Assembly (NCBI GenBank): GCA_964007475.1
Contig: OZ023273.1
Location: 33,540,436-33,604,435 of the forward strand
Source: Hybos culiciformis
Lineage: Eukaryota; Arthropoda; Insecta; Diptera; Hybotidae
Direction: 5' to 3'
Length of the DNA: 64,000 nt
Shown here: positions 12,428 to 25,013 of the stretch, piece after piece
How the letters are laid out: the number at the start of each line of letters is the position of its first letter
Position numbering within the stretch: the first letter of the stretch is position 1
Made by a program: the position numbers and the translations under genes
Notes under the pieces: generated by a model
What the model saw: only the letters and a program-made list of their open reading frames with translations
Databases searched by the model: none
Told to the model about the DNA's origin: nothing

Positions 12428-15400
12428 TATAATTTTTTAGAAATAAATTGGGTACATCAAAAATGTCTCTTCATAAAATTATCCATAAGGGACTTTGGTT
12501 ATTTACAGAAATTTGATATTAAAAATATATATTTTTTTTTCGTAATAAAATTAACATTAAAAAAAAAAAAAAAAGACACCCACAATTTAATATTAACCTA
12601 AATAATATGCCCAATAAAAAACAAATTTGTCAGTAATTAAATAAGCTTTTAAAAATATCCTGCTGCGTTTTCCTTTTTCATTGTATTAGGTACAGATAAT
12701 ATACAATAAATATGTATACATACCTATATTTTTAAAAAGAAGAGGATATAAATGTAGCAAAATATTTTCCTCAATGGAAAAAATATATAGGTATATGTAT
12801 AGGTATACAAATTTTCTCAAGGACTTTATAAAAACCGAAAATATTATTGAAAAATATTAAAAATCTTCCAAAAATTATATTGTTTTTTATTTTAACTTAA
12901 TTTTCATTTTCTTTCACAGTAATTTTAATGGAATCCTTAATATTAATATTTTATTTAAAAATATAGAATGATTTATTTTTATTTCTCCCCCAACAAATAA
13001 AGCCTTGTAAGGAAAATATTATTATTTTAAAGTTTCTTTTTGAAAGAATAGAATTAATAAGAAACAAATCTGGTTAAAATTTTTTTTTTTGCTTTGTGAC
13101 CAATTCGATAGGAAAAAAAATTGAATAAATTTTTATTTTATTAATTTTTGCAACAAAAAGAAAAGTATATATAATAGAAAAAAAATATGTATATATATAT
13201 ATTTTATACTTTGCTCATATGAAATCCATCAGAAAATTTTAAATCGATGAAACTTTCTGTTAGCTCAACTAAACTTTTTTTTTTTTGATTTTAAATTATT
13301 ATTGAAATCATTTCTCTACATACCGTCTGTAATTCATTCGAATCCATTAATTTTATTTAAATAAAAAAAAATAAAAAAAACTTGAAGAAAAAAATTACAA
13401 AAAGGTCAAATATTGATTAATGTAAGGTTTAACGATTTGTTTGTAATATTATAAATAGGATATGGCTCAGAATTCTTTTTGAAGTATAAATAGCTATCTA
13501 TTTAATTATACATTAAACATTATTGAACAAAATATGGACAATCAGCATTATATCAATTTTCATTAGGTTAATCCTTAAACAGTTATTTTGATTGACAACA
13601 TATAAGTTTTGTTGACAATATAAGTAGAAGTTTTTATACATTTCACAGAAAATTCTGTAATAATTGTAATTACAGAAATAATTCAGGTATATATAAATTT
13701 ATAATTTAATATACACAAATTACTGTGTATGAAGAAATTTTAAAATATTTTTAGAACATTTTGACATTATTTTGATAAGGGATCACCACAAAATTATTAC
13801 TGTTAGTGGTTAAAAAATAGCATATGGTGTAAATGAATATCGATCTATATGAATGTAAAAGAGTTTTTTTTACATAATAATTGCACAAAATTATATTGTT
13901 TCGCTTGTTCATAACTTTTGTTATTTTTATAAATCAACCTGCTCAATTATTATGGTTTTTTATTTTTAAGGATACCCAGATTTTATAATTGAAAAAAAAA
14001 ACTTTATAAAAATAATCTTCTTATATTAATAACAACGTTTTTAATGTTGATAATATTATTCCATAAATAATTCCAAATATAAACCAAATTTTCTTTATCG
14101 ATTTTTACTTAATTATTTATTAATTTACAGATTAAACGAACTATAAATTTATTGTTCATTATTGATTTAATTACAAAAAAAAAAAAAGAAAACTTTGTTT
14201 TTTTATTTTATTCTCTATTCAAATAATAATATATCTAGTTAACATTTCAAAATCTATTCAAATTATTAAAATAAATATATATAACTTCTTATTTTTAAGA
14301 TAAAATAACAAGAACATTTGAGAACATTGTATTTTCTTTTTATTTTTGAATATACTTACTCATACTGTCTAAAATTATAACTAAAATAAATAAAGTTATT
14401 GGAAGATATTAAAAATATTGTTTTTTTTTTATTTTTTTTTAAACAATATTTCACTTCAAATTTAATCCTATTTATATAATGTAAGGGAAGTAAGAGTCTT
14501 TAAATAGAATACCGAAGAGTATGCAAAAAAGTTATTTTAGGTATAAATTTGTTCAAAATCTTATTTTCAGTAGGAATAAATTTCTATAATTCTGCATTAT
14601 ATCACAATCAACATAGGTTTAATTACAAAATTAAAGCTTTATATAATTTGCATATACACTGCCTGCAGCCAAAACTTTCTAAATAAATTTATCCTTTTAA
14701 TAACTATATATAGATATTTTTTTATTCAAAATTTGGAAAATTTTATTATCTGGAATACCTAATCAATAAAATTGCCGCTGATATAGTTTCATCAACATTT
14801 TCACTATCATTTTAATTATTTTTTTATGAGCAGAAGGAATTAATTCAATAGAATGAATATTTTTTTTAAAACGAAGTATCTACAACAATGTACGAACATT
14901 TATGTATGTACATATTTTTTTTTATGTCTATGAAAAATCATTGTTTAGCATTTTGATTAAATTAAATTCACATACTTGGTAATATATAATAACTTCTTTT
15001 CTTCAATAATTAGATTCTCCTTGAATGTAGTATAGGGTTGAAATCATTATTGAATTTTTTTTTTATCTAATTAGTTATAGAAAAAGAAAAAGAAAATTTA
15101 AAAGGAAAAAAATATAATTAAAATGATCAACTTATTGAACTGGAATGAAAATTAGGAACAATAGAATTATCTAACCGGGAAATATTTCACTACAAAGTTA
15201 TAATAAAAACATATATAATTAAAACCAAAACACATTAACTGAAAAATCTATAATAATTTCAAAATTAAGTTTCTTATATATATAATATCTAATCTAGCGA
15301 ATAAAGTTTTTTTTTTAAATGTTCGCAGAAAATTTCACAAAAGAATAAAGAACATAAAAGTTAATCCTTTTTCTATTATAAATTCTTTTAATAATAACTT

Positions 15401-18041
15401 TATAATATTTTAAAATTGATTTATTTTGGTACCATTAAAAAAAATGTGAAATTTATTAAAACAGAAATTTACCATTTTGAAAGAAAATTCAATTCAATAT
15501 AATATATTTTATATTTGAAATTCTGTTTCAAATTCTTCTTCATAAATTTTGAATCATGTGAATGACTCTTATATAAAAATACGTATTAATAACATTATCA
15601 GGCCATCGGCATAAATTTTATGTTAAAACAATTTTTATAACTATTCCAAGCTCTATTATGTTGAATCAATCTCCCTAGATGTCGCACAAACAACCTAATT
15701 AAAAAAAAATTGGGTCACTGTCATACACAATGAAGAAAAAAAATAAATTAAAAATTATTTAGTAAGAGTAAAAATGTATATTAAGCTAAAGATATTTATG
15801 TTATATGTTATACAAAAAACAACAATTTACAAAAATAATTTATTATATTTCTAAAAAAAAAGGATATTATCTACTTTATTATATTATCTACTTTATTATA
15901 TTTCATATATTTTTTTGAAAAAAGAAAAATATTCTCTTAAACATCTAAACTATTACAAACGATAAATTGTATTTTCTATTACTTACTATATAATAACTAT
16001 ATGATTTCTATTTAAAAATAAAATATGAAAACCACTTGTTTTACACGACAGCAAAGTAAAGTAAATTATTCAGTAATGAATTTAACTGCTAATCAGTTTA
16101 AATTACTATTTTTCTTAAGAAAATGAAAATGAAAAAAAACCTCGTTTAGCGTAAGAAAAATTAAAAGAATAAAGAATTTTCTTCGTGGAAATTAACAAAA
16201 AAAAAAAAAAATATTTTTCTAATTAAACTTGCTAAAGTAATTTTTTTTTTTTCTAAATTCTTTCGTATCTAAGAATATATTACCTTATAAAAAGAAAATA
16301 TAATAAACATCTATAGAACAATGTGGTTGTTTTTTCTTTTTATATAAAAAAAGGTAATATCCTTAACTTTACCACCAATAGAGGAAATTTAAAATAATTT
16401 AATTAAAGGAGGGAAAAACTTTTGGTTTTTGGAATATTTTTTCTCGTTTCCTTACAATTTTAATTTTTTATTTTTATTTTTTTTTTTCAAATTGTATTCT
16501 GCCGAGTTCTGATTATTAATGCGTTAGTTGTAAAAATATATTAAAAAAACCAATAAATCATTCAAAATTATGATTTTATTGCATACCTCAAGGAAAATAG
16601 CATTCAATTACATACGTTTTCAAACTTATAACACCGCATCTGTAGGTATTATGGTTTTCGACAGGTATTTGCAAAATTGCATTTAAAATTTTTTGGTACA
16701 ATTTATAATTTTTTTTTTTTGTAATTTTCAACAAAAAGAACAACATAATAAATGAAACTACCTCTTTAAAAGCTAAGTACTGGCTTAATACAGAATTATA
16801 CTTGTGTATTATAAAACATAAATAAAACTATTGATCAAAAATTTTATTCATTTTCACACAAAGAACTATGTGATAATCTTAATGACAATATTACTTAATA
16901 TGCTTTATTTTTTCTATGTATACATAAATTTAAAGCAATAAACACATTTAGAATAACATCAATATTAATTCTCTTTATTAGGTGACCCTAATCAAATATT
17001 TTGAGCAAATATCTAAGAATTACAAAATAAAAAAAAAATATCGAAATGAGTTCTAACATATATACAAAGGATTATTTTTCTTCTTAACATATAAATGAAG
17101 AAAATTTATAAAATTTCGTAAAGAAAATGATTTTCACTTGAAATGAAAAAAAAAATATATATACATATATCCATAATAAGGAAATAACTTTATTTGCTAC
17201 TTGAAGTGAATGAAAAAAATTCCAGAAATTGGTATAATGGATTTCATTTTTCATTCAAAGCTATATATAAGTTCAATTCTTAAATATTTGTATCATATAA
17301 TTTTATGTAATGATTAAATTTTCTTAAGAAAAAAAAACAGTTTAATAAAAATTTGGTTCTTTACGCAGAGTAAAGTGAAGACTTAATGACCAACTTTTAA
17401 TTTAGGAAGAAAATTGTTTGTCGTTTTTAGCAAGGAAGTAGAAAATTGTTTGGTTTCTAAAAAAAATAATAAAAAAAATTACCAACAAAAAAACTTCAAA
17501 AAATCCCAGAAAACTATACAACCTCTTTTAACAATGTCTAAAGAAACTAAGCGAACAAAAGACTTTTCGTGAACTTAATTAAACCTTACCCAAAAACCCC
17601 TTTTTGCCAATTTAACTGCGGCTATAATATTTTTGAAGTTATTTTTAATGTATTTGACATTTTAAGTATTTGAGATTTTATATGCTTAGAATTTTATATG
17701 AATTTTCAATTTTACGTATTTGGCATTTTATGTAATTTTTTATTTTTTAATTATCCCATGTTATAATTAATGGTATATTCACACACTTAAGTCATGTTAC
17801 CGGTACGTTTTATTTTATTTTGTACAAATGCCGTCACTCACAAAAAATAATAACTTTGCGAATGAAGCGAATGAATTTTGATTTTGACGGTGTGGTGACG
17901 TGAACTGACTGATGAAGAAACCTTATCCATTCAATTTTGATAGCATAATTTGGTACAAAAAATAAAAAAAACTACCATCTTCCTGATTTATTTATTATGA
18001 ATATGAACTAATTTAGTATTTTATTTTGACAGTACCTAGCG
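12428..18041. other. A/T-rich non-coding DNA
   Basis: No gene or element that I can support. Homopolymer runs and short TA repeats dominate. A 20-bp unit (TTATCTACTTTATTATATTA) is doubled near 15868-15903. The stretch 17800-17960 is slightly richer in G+C (TGACGGTGTGGTGACGTGAAC) but shows no open frame or recognisable repeat end. Confidence 0.5.
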
Positions 18042-18241
18042 NNNNNNNNNNNNNNNNNNNNNNNNNNNNNNNNNNNNNNNNNNNNNNNNNNNNNNNNNNN
18101 NNNNNNNNNNNNNNNNNNNNNNNNNNNNNNNNNNNNNNNNNNNNNNNNNNNNNNNNNNNNNNNNNNNNNNNNNNNNNNNNNNNNNNNNNNNNNNNNNNNN
18201 NNNNNNNNNNNNNNNNNNNNNNNNNNNNNNNNNNNNNNNNN
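18042..18241. other. Assembly gap of 200 Ns
   Basis: Exactly 200 consecutive N, a fixed placeholder length used when contigs are joined into scaffolds, so the true missing length is unknown. Any reading frame drawn across it is meaningless. Order and orientation of the two sides rest on scaffolding data, not on sequence. Confidence 0.97.
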
Positions 18242-21200
18242 ACCAAAAGTTTTCGACAATATCTAAAATGTATATTTACTTTAAAAAATCTATACGTTTC
18301 AAGGTATCTGTGTCAATTGTTTTCATTTCAAGTGTTTCCTATTATCCACATCATAAATAATTTATCAAGGCTTCTAAAAAGAACTGTACTGAAATTTAAA
18401 AGTGGAAACTTTTTTTTTTAAGTTATATTACTCATAAATAACAAAGTTTCAGCAACTAAAAAATAATATTCACTAATTTTTGAAACACGTGAAATTTTTT
18501 TAACATAAATTATTAAATAAAAGAAATACTTATTATCACGCAACGGTGAGAGAACATGCGTCGTCATATCTAATCACAAGTTATAAAACGGAAATAATTA
18601 ACTACGTGACAGTGCTGCCGTTAAACGAAATTACATCATTCATTCGGATTAGAAAAAAATATTTAATTTTCCTAAAGAATGTCTTTTCGTTTTCTATGTT
18701 CTATATATTTTTTTTGAATAAATTTACAATTTTGCATATTGGAACCATTTAATGAAACCATTTATCTGTAAAAATAATATTTGTAATACCTTGTTATCTA
18801 TACTATTCTCTTGATATTTCAGATACATCTGAACCAACGTATTTTTTTGGTTTTATGAGAACCCCAAGATATTAATTTTTTTTGAAATGTATCCCTGCCA
18901 ACAAATTTTCTAATATAAAATAAAAATATTTTTTTCGATTCTTTTTTTTTTTTGGAACGTTCGTGTAACGAAATATAGTCGAAATGTGTGAATATTAATT
19001 TAAATAATATAAATAATAAAAATTTAGGCTGCTGGCCACTGGATTACCCTCAAACGTAATCATTCGCTTTTTGCAGAAAGTCATCACGTAAGGTTGAAAA
19101 ATTATTCGCATAATATAAGTGAAAAAAATTATTATGATGCTTATTTATACATTACCAAATAACCCACAATATTCCAGAAAATAAATTGCTCCTCATTTTT
19201 TTTAAATAATGTTAAATTATCTTAACTAAATGTAAATATTTGTTTTTAAAAGAAAATTTCATTTTATTACTGCCTCTCTAAACTTACATATGCTGTTTGT
19301 ATAATTTTCTTTCTACATTATATAAAATTATGAAAATGTTTTCTTTTAAAATGAAATATTTAAAATAAAATTGAAAATTTAATAATTAATCAAGGATATT
19401 TCTTTTTGAATTAAAACAATAATATTATTACACAACAAAGAAATCAATAGTTTTTAATTTATGAATTTTGTTTGAATGAAGAGAATAGGATTGATTTCAA
19501 TGTAACCTTTTTTATGAATTTCATGAATAATAAACTTAAATTCATTTCAATCATACATAACAGAAAGCTGCATGAAAATTACTCTTCAAAATTAATAAAA
19601 CTTCAATAATTCTATATGAAACTTATTTTGTTAAATTACTCGGATTATGTTAAAGAAGATAAATAAGCTTTATTTTATTAAAAAATATCTTCAAAGAATA
19701 TATATCTTTAAAGAATATATATCGATGTACGTAATATTTCCATCCTGATCTGAAATGATTATTGAACCATAATCGCTTCATATCATTAAATAAAATATAT
19801 GCAAGTCTTTAAAGGATATTGGAGGAAATGCAAATAAAAATTCAATAGAAATATTTTTCAATTTCTCTAGAAAATCTACGAGTAATAAATATCGTTTAAT
19901 AATAAATAAAAAAAAAATACTATCTATTTTCTGAATATACATTTTTACCTTAGATTTTAAAGTATAAATAATTCAATGAAACTTCCTAGTTTCCAATTTC
20001 CGTTTGTGGAGCTATGATTGATTTTTTTCTAATATAAAAATATGGAATTCCTTTTATTATATCGAATAAAACACTGCATTCATTAAAATTAATATTCCTA
20101 AGTATGTACTTAATTGGAAGATCATTGTTATTCTTGAACATGAAAGTACACATTGAGTGTGAATATTGTAAGAATTAGTATATTATTCAAATTAAGAGGA
20201 CCAAAAAGCCAATATTATTATCAGAAACTTAATGGATAAAATCTGCATATTCTTCATAGTTCCCTCATATAAAAAAATCTATTTAAATGATTTGATACTC
20301 AAAAGATACTCAGACACAAAAAAAATTGTCATATATAAGAAGTGGAACATATAATATGATATTTATATTTATTTTATCTCGCAAGTCAGATTTTTTAAAA
20401 ATGTTTACAAAAAATCTTAAAATAAAAATATTCAATTTAATAAAACATGAAATATATATGTACTATATTCTTGAATTACAGGATTATGTATGTATATGTA
20501 CATTCACATAATTCAGAAATGTCAATTTTATTATAAGGCTTTACAAAAAAAAAAAAAAATATCAAGCATCGATAAAAAAATATATTCGTTTATTCTTAAA
20601 AGTTATTGACATTGTTCTTTAGAAGAGAACAAAAAAGGATTAATTCATACACAACTTTTACGTATACATACTGTTCTTTATATTTTCCACATTTCATCAG
20701 CAAAATATATATTTTGAACATCATTAAATGAAAAATATATATATGTATATAAATTTAAGAGCTATCATTTTCACCTGGAGTTTTATTTCCTTTTTTTTTT
20801 CCTGAACTTTATTGAAATTATAAAATTGTATATAGTATTTGTATATAACAAAATGTACTCACTGTGAAAAATTAAATTTTAAATATTATTGTTCACATTT
20901 TAAAATGAACCAATAGTTTTTATTGTTTTTATAATTTTTTTATTATTTATTTTTAATTATTTTAATGTAGATAAGGTAAATGTTATTTTGATGAACATTT
21001 TAAATTGTTCCTGAAATAAAAACAAAACTTCTAATATTTATTCACAGATTCTATTATTCTAGACTTAAAGTCCAAAGAACCCTTAAAGTTTAAAGTCGTA
21101 AACTTAACGATCTCGAAAATATAATGATTGTTATCAATTTTATTTCAATTATTTAATTCATCATTATTCAAGAAAGTAACTTCAAAACAGATCCATAACA

Positions 21201-22025
21201 GCGAATTTCAAATAATAGCAAATTTAGTTCCCTATAACGAAAAAATCATTCTCTGCGTCTTTTTTTGTAAATTTTTGTAAATTTATCATTGATCTTTTAC
21301 AGACATCAAGTAAAGTTCGTTTCCAATTCATTTAAAAATGTTTAATTTTTAATTTGAATCGTCGTTAAAAAAAAAAAACTAAGCAAAATCTCGGCACGAA
21401 CATTGACCCGGGATTTTAATCAAAATATTTTCTTTACAATCGCTATTGTATTTATATGTTTTCTAATTTACCCAACTGAATTTCAACTAAATTTTTTTTC
21501 ACTTTATTTAATTGTGTCGAAACCCCTTTAAGCCAAGGAAAAGTTATTATTTCTTCTTTTTTTTTTGTTACTATTCATACCTTCATAAAAAAAATTCATT
21601 TGTCCTTTTTTCGCTTAAATGAGCATTCGAATTTCAAATACTTTTTTTTTCATACCATTCATACCAGTTTATTTTTGTCCTTTGTCGTAAAAAAAAAAAA
21701 AACAAAATCAATTCATGGGAATTTTCATTATCGATCAAAATTATTTGATTTTCTTCTTTTTTTTTTTTTAATATATATGTATGTTATAAATTTTTTTTTC
21801 TTTATTTTCTTTTTTGTTCATTTTCACAGAATAAAAATTATAAATTGCTAGTCATTTTTTATAAAGTATCATTTAATTTTTTTTTCTTTTAAAGAGCAAC
21901 AACAATTACGGAAATGTCATGAAAAACTTATGTTCTACTTTATTAATTTGACACAAGTGAGCAAAAAAAAAAAACAGAAAAAATAATGTAAAAGAAAAAT
22001 AAAATTAATCTTTGAAAATATAGAG
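18242..22025. other. A/T-rich non-coding DNA
   Basis: No feature recognised. Short frames (18546-18752, 20326-20511, 21600-21851) encode low-complexity hydrophobic or Lys-rich strings with no motif. Confidence 0.5.
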
Positions 22026-22360
22026 CAGAACCTCATAAATGAAGTACGAGGCCCGTTTTCATATTTCCAACCACTTTTGTTTAGTTCCGCTAATCTATCT
22101 ACTCAAAAATATATTTTTCATCGGAATCTAAGAAAGGTCTAAAAAAACTAATGTAAAATATATAAATTGTGTATGAAAATTATTTATATCCTTGTCTGGC
22201 AGAGGCTCTCAACCTCCTAAACCTAGAATCGTAAAAGCACATCTTATAGTCAAAGGTGAACGAGATAGATTATGCATATTTTGGCATTCAAAAAAATTAA
22301 GTCGATAGAATAGTCCTTTATGTGAAGAAATTTAGTGACAGACGGACATTAAATGAAAAC
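22026..22360 (-). repeat. Old interspersed repeat, copy 1 (related to 61220-61623)
   Basis: The segment is somewhat richer in G+C than its surroundings. Read on the minus strand it begins near ATGTTTTCATTTAATGTCCG with GTCTGTC and ends CGTACTTCATTTATGAGGT. The plus-strand segment at 61297-61623 has the same order of landmarks (ACATGTTTTCACGTTCTGTAAG, GTCTGTC ... ACTTTATTTATGAGGT). The interior is too diverged to align by eye. I cannot name the family. Confidence 0.4.
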
Positions 22361-24461
22361 ATATAGTTCGTTTTTTAATTTTTGACAAACTAAAAAAAAT
22401 TAATACAAATATGATGCAGATTTAAAAAAAAGAAATTATTATTTTCAAACAGAGAATATAGTGTATTATTTTTCCCTGTTCTTGTGAGACTTTTTCATAA
22501 TAACAAATTTAGAACTGTAAAATACTCAAATAAGTTTACCAATCCTAATGCGAAGTATTTGTTTCTTCATAGAAATATTTTTTTTTTAAATATTGAATTT
22601 TATTTAAAAATAGATTAAGGGATTTTTTTTTACTAATTTAATTTAAACTTAAACTTTAAGGTTCCTTTTTAATTATTAATATGGGTTGGAATAAATCTTC
22701 GACATAATTTAATTTGCAATATAAATAAATCTAATAATGTGTGTGTTACTCTAAATCTATATACTTACATACATATATATATTTTATGGTTCAATAAAAA
22801 TCTTTATTAAGGCTATAATGCAGTTTCCTTTTTTTTAATGAATATCTATAAAATTGAAGAAAATAAATCTGTTATAAACAAAAAATATAAATTTTTAAAA
22901 GGGTTATTGATACAGTTTCCCATACAAATATAGATACATAACTTTATAGATAAAAACCAAGAAAAAAAAGTAATCAGATTTAAATTAAATTAAAATTTTC
23001 AACAATGTCCAAGTGACGGACTGACAGTGACTGAATTTCTACCGAGTTAGTTTGTTCGACGATTATTTTATATAGTTGCTTCAGAAACGTTTACTTTTAA
23101 AATTTAAATATTAAGCTAGGTGCGTCTCGCCGGTATTCGCAATGTTTCAATGCAAGAAAACTCTTTTAGTGATTTGAAAATTCGAATTCAATAAAATCAT
23201 AATTTATATTACAGTACTTCTCAACACCTTTAATAAAATTATAATAAATTAAAGAGTGAACCAACATATTTTTTTATTATTACCCTGTTAATTTTCTTCA
23301 TGTTTTGAACAATAATTTATTTATTAAAATTTTTAGACTTCTTCTGATTTTATATATAGAAAAATACGTATTTTTCATTTTTCATCAGTCGTTGTGAAGT
23401 AAAGAAAACAGATAATTAGAAATTGCAAATTCATTATAAAACTATATACAAATTTAATTTTAAAGATATGTTTTTTTTTTATTTTTTTTTGAAGACTTTT
23501 CACGTAACAACCGTCATTACTTCCTAATGCTTTTATTTTAATTAAACCCGAAAGAATGAAAAACCAACAAAAAGAGAACCCATGTCTAAGAATAAAGTTT
23601 TACTAAAAATAATATATCTTTTTTATAGTATTTCATAGTTTTTTTTTTTTATATATGAGCATAAGAAATGTATAGGTACAAGTATACATAAATAATTGAA
23701 TTCTTCATTTTATGCGGTAAAAAAGTTCTTATTCTTTTACCCGAACACTATACTATAGTAGATACTTATTTCTATATAAATATAATGTATATAAAACAAA
23801 ACATAATGCACAAATAAAAATTTTATTTTATAGTACATGCATATTAGGAGCAATCTTGATGCATTTACTAAACACAAATTATGTCACAATGGCAAAATGT
23901 TTATAATATTTTATAGCACACATATGGAATGTATTTTGCTTTGATAAACATTACTTTTAAATTATTCAAATTTGAGTAATACATTTTTCTATGTTAGAAA
24001 AAGCTACAGATATGTATATAAGACGTATAATATTTTAAGTTACGCATTGAAAAAATTTTTTGCTAACATAATATAACTTAAAATTACATAAGTCATTAAA
24101 AACTGATTTTCTTGCAAAAAGTTTGAAGATAATCCAAAAAAAAGTTTTTTAATTAAATATAGTTTTTTTTTTATTATATACAAATTTTTCGAACATTCTT
24201 TATCTATTTTCTTTTAGTGATCTCAACAGATATTAATTTCATTTACGAAAACTTCACAATATTTTTAAACAATTCTTTTTTTTTTCTTTTTAATGTTAGA
24301 ATCAGAAGCAAATGAAACTTATTCGATAATAGTATTTTAGTTATTTTGACATGAAATTAATTTTAAGTATTAAGAAAGCCTTTTTGTTAGATTAGGAAGA
24401 AAAGTATTTGGGAAAAATATTTGAAACCATTTTGAAAAAGATAATACTTCTGGTAAAAGCA
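22361..24461. other. A/T-rich non-coding DNA
   Basis: No feature recognised before the retrotransposon insertion point. Confidence 0.5.
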
Positions 24462-24465
24462 ATCT
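24462..24465. repeat. 4-bp target-site duplication (left) of the gypsy element
   Basis: ATCT immediately precedes the LTR start TGTAG and recurs at 29979-29982 after the 3' LTR. Four base pairs is a usual duplication length for Ty3/gypsy elements. Confidence 0.85.
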
Positions 24466-24948
24466 TGTAGAGCGCATAAATAATAATTTCCATACATCAA
24501 TAGTAATTTCCATACAACATAATTATTTGAATCCAATACCACAAGAATAAAATTATTTGAATGTATTAATTACTTAATAAAATATTTCTGTATAATTTTC
24601 TGTATGCACAATTTCTATATGCATAATTTTAGTATACACAATTTCACACATAAACTTTATATCTGTATGCATAATTTCTGTGAGCATAGAAAAGTATAAA
24701 TATGAACGCTCAAGCTGAATAAATTTAATTCTTTTCTGATTCTTGCAGTGAACGCATCGGAATTAATTCTGATCTTTCGCTCTTTTGTCAGCATAGAATT
24801 TTATTTTTCTTTGTTTATGCAAATTACTTAAGCAAATTAAATCTTGTTAAAGCAAATAAATTAGGGAAAAATTTGGAAATAATTAATAAAACTAAATAAA
24901 CTTTAACCAAATAGTTTTATTTTATCAACAAAAAGACTCAACCCTGCA
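24466..24948 (+). repeat. 5' LTR of Ty3/gypsy element
   Basis: This 483-bp repeat begins TGTAGAGCGCATAAATAATA and ends CAACCCTGCA, so it has TG...CA ends. Compared by eye along its full length with 29496-29978 I find no difference. A TATA-like TATAAAT at 24695 and an AATAAA at 24718 are candidate promoter and polyadenylation signals; which are used is not visible. Several short internal motifs of the type TATGCA(C/T)AATTT repeat between 24601 and 24675. Confidence 0.95.
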
Positions 24949-24950
24949 AG

Positions 24951-24973
24951 TGGCTCCCAACTCGTGGTTCGAA
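24951..24973 (+). other. tRNA primer-binding site
   Basis: Two bases after the 5' LTR comes TGGCTCCCAACTCGTGG. Its reverse complement ends ...GTTGGGAGCCA, i.e. a tRNA acceptor strand, a G discriminator and CCA. The match can be extended through a 5-nt T-stem strand (CACGA) to a T-loop-like TTCGAAC, 23 nt in all. The acceptor part resembles tRNA-Lys(CTT) with mismatches, but I cannot assign the primer firmly. Confidence 0.75.
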
Positions 24974-25013
24974 ATTCACTATTCAGTACATAAGAACAAG
25001 ATCACGAAGCTTT

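Noticed and set aside
18008..18421. Frames on both strands across 18042-18241
   Set aside because: They exist only because N is read as open; the region is an assembly gap.
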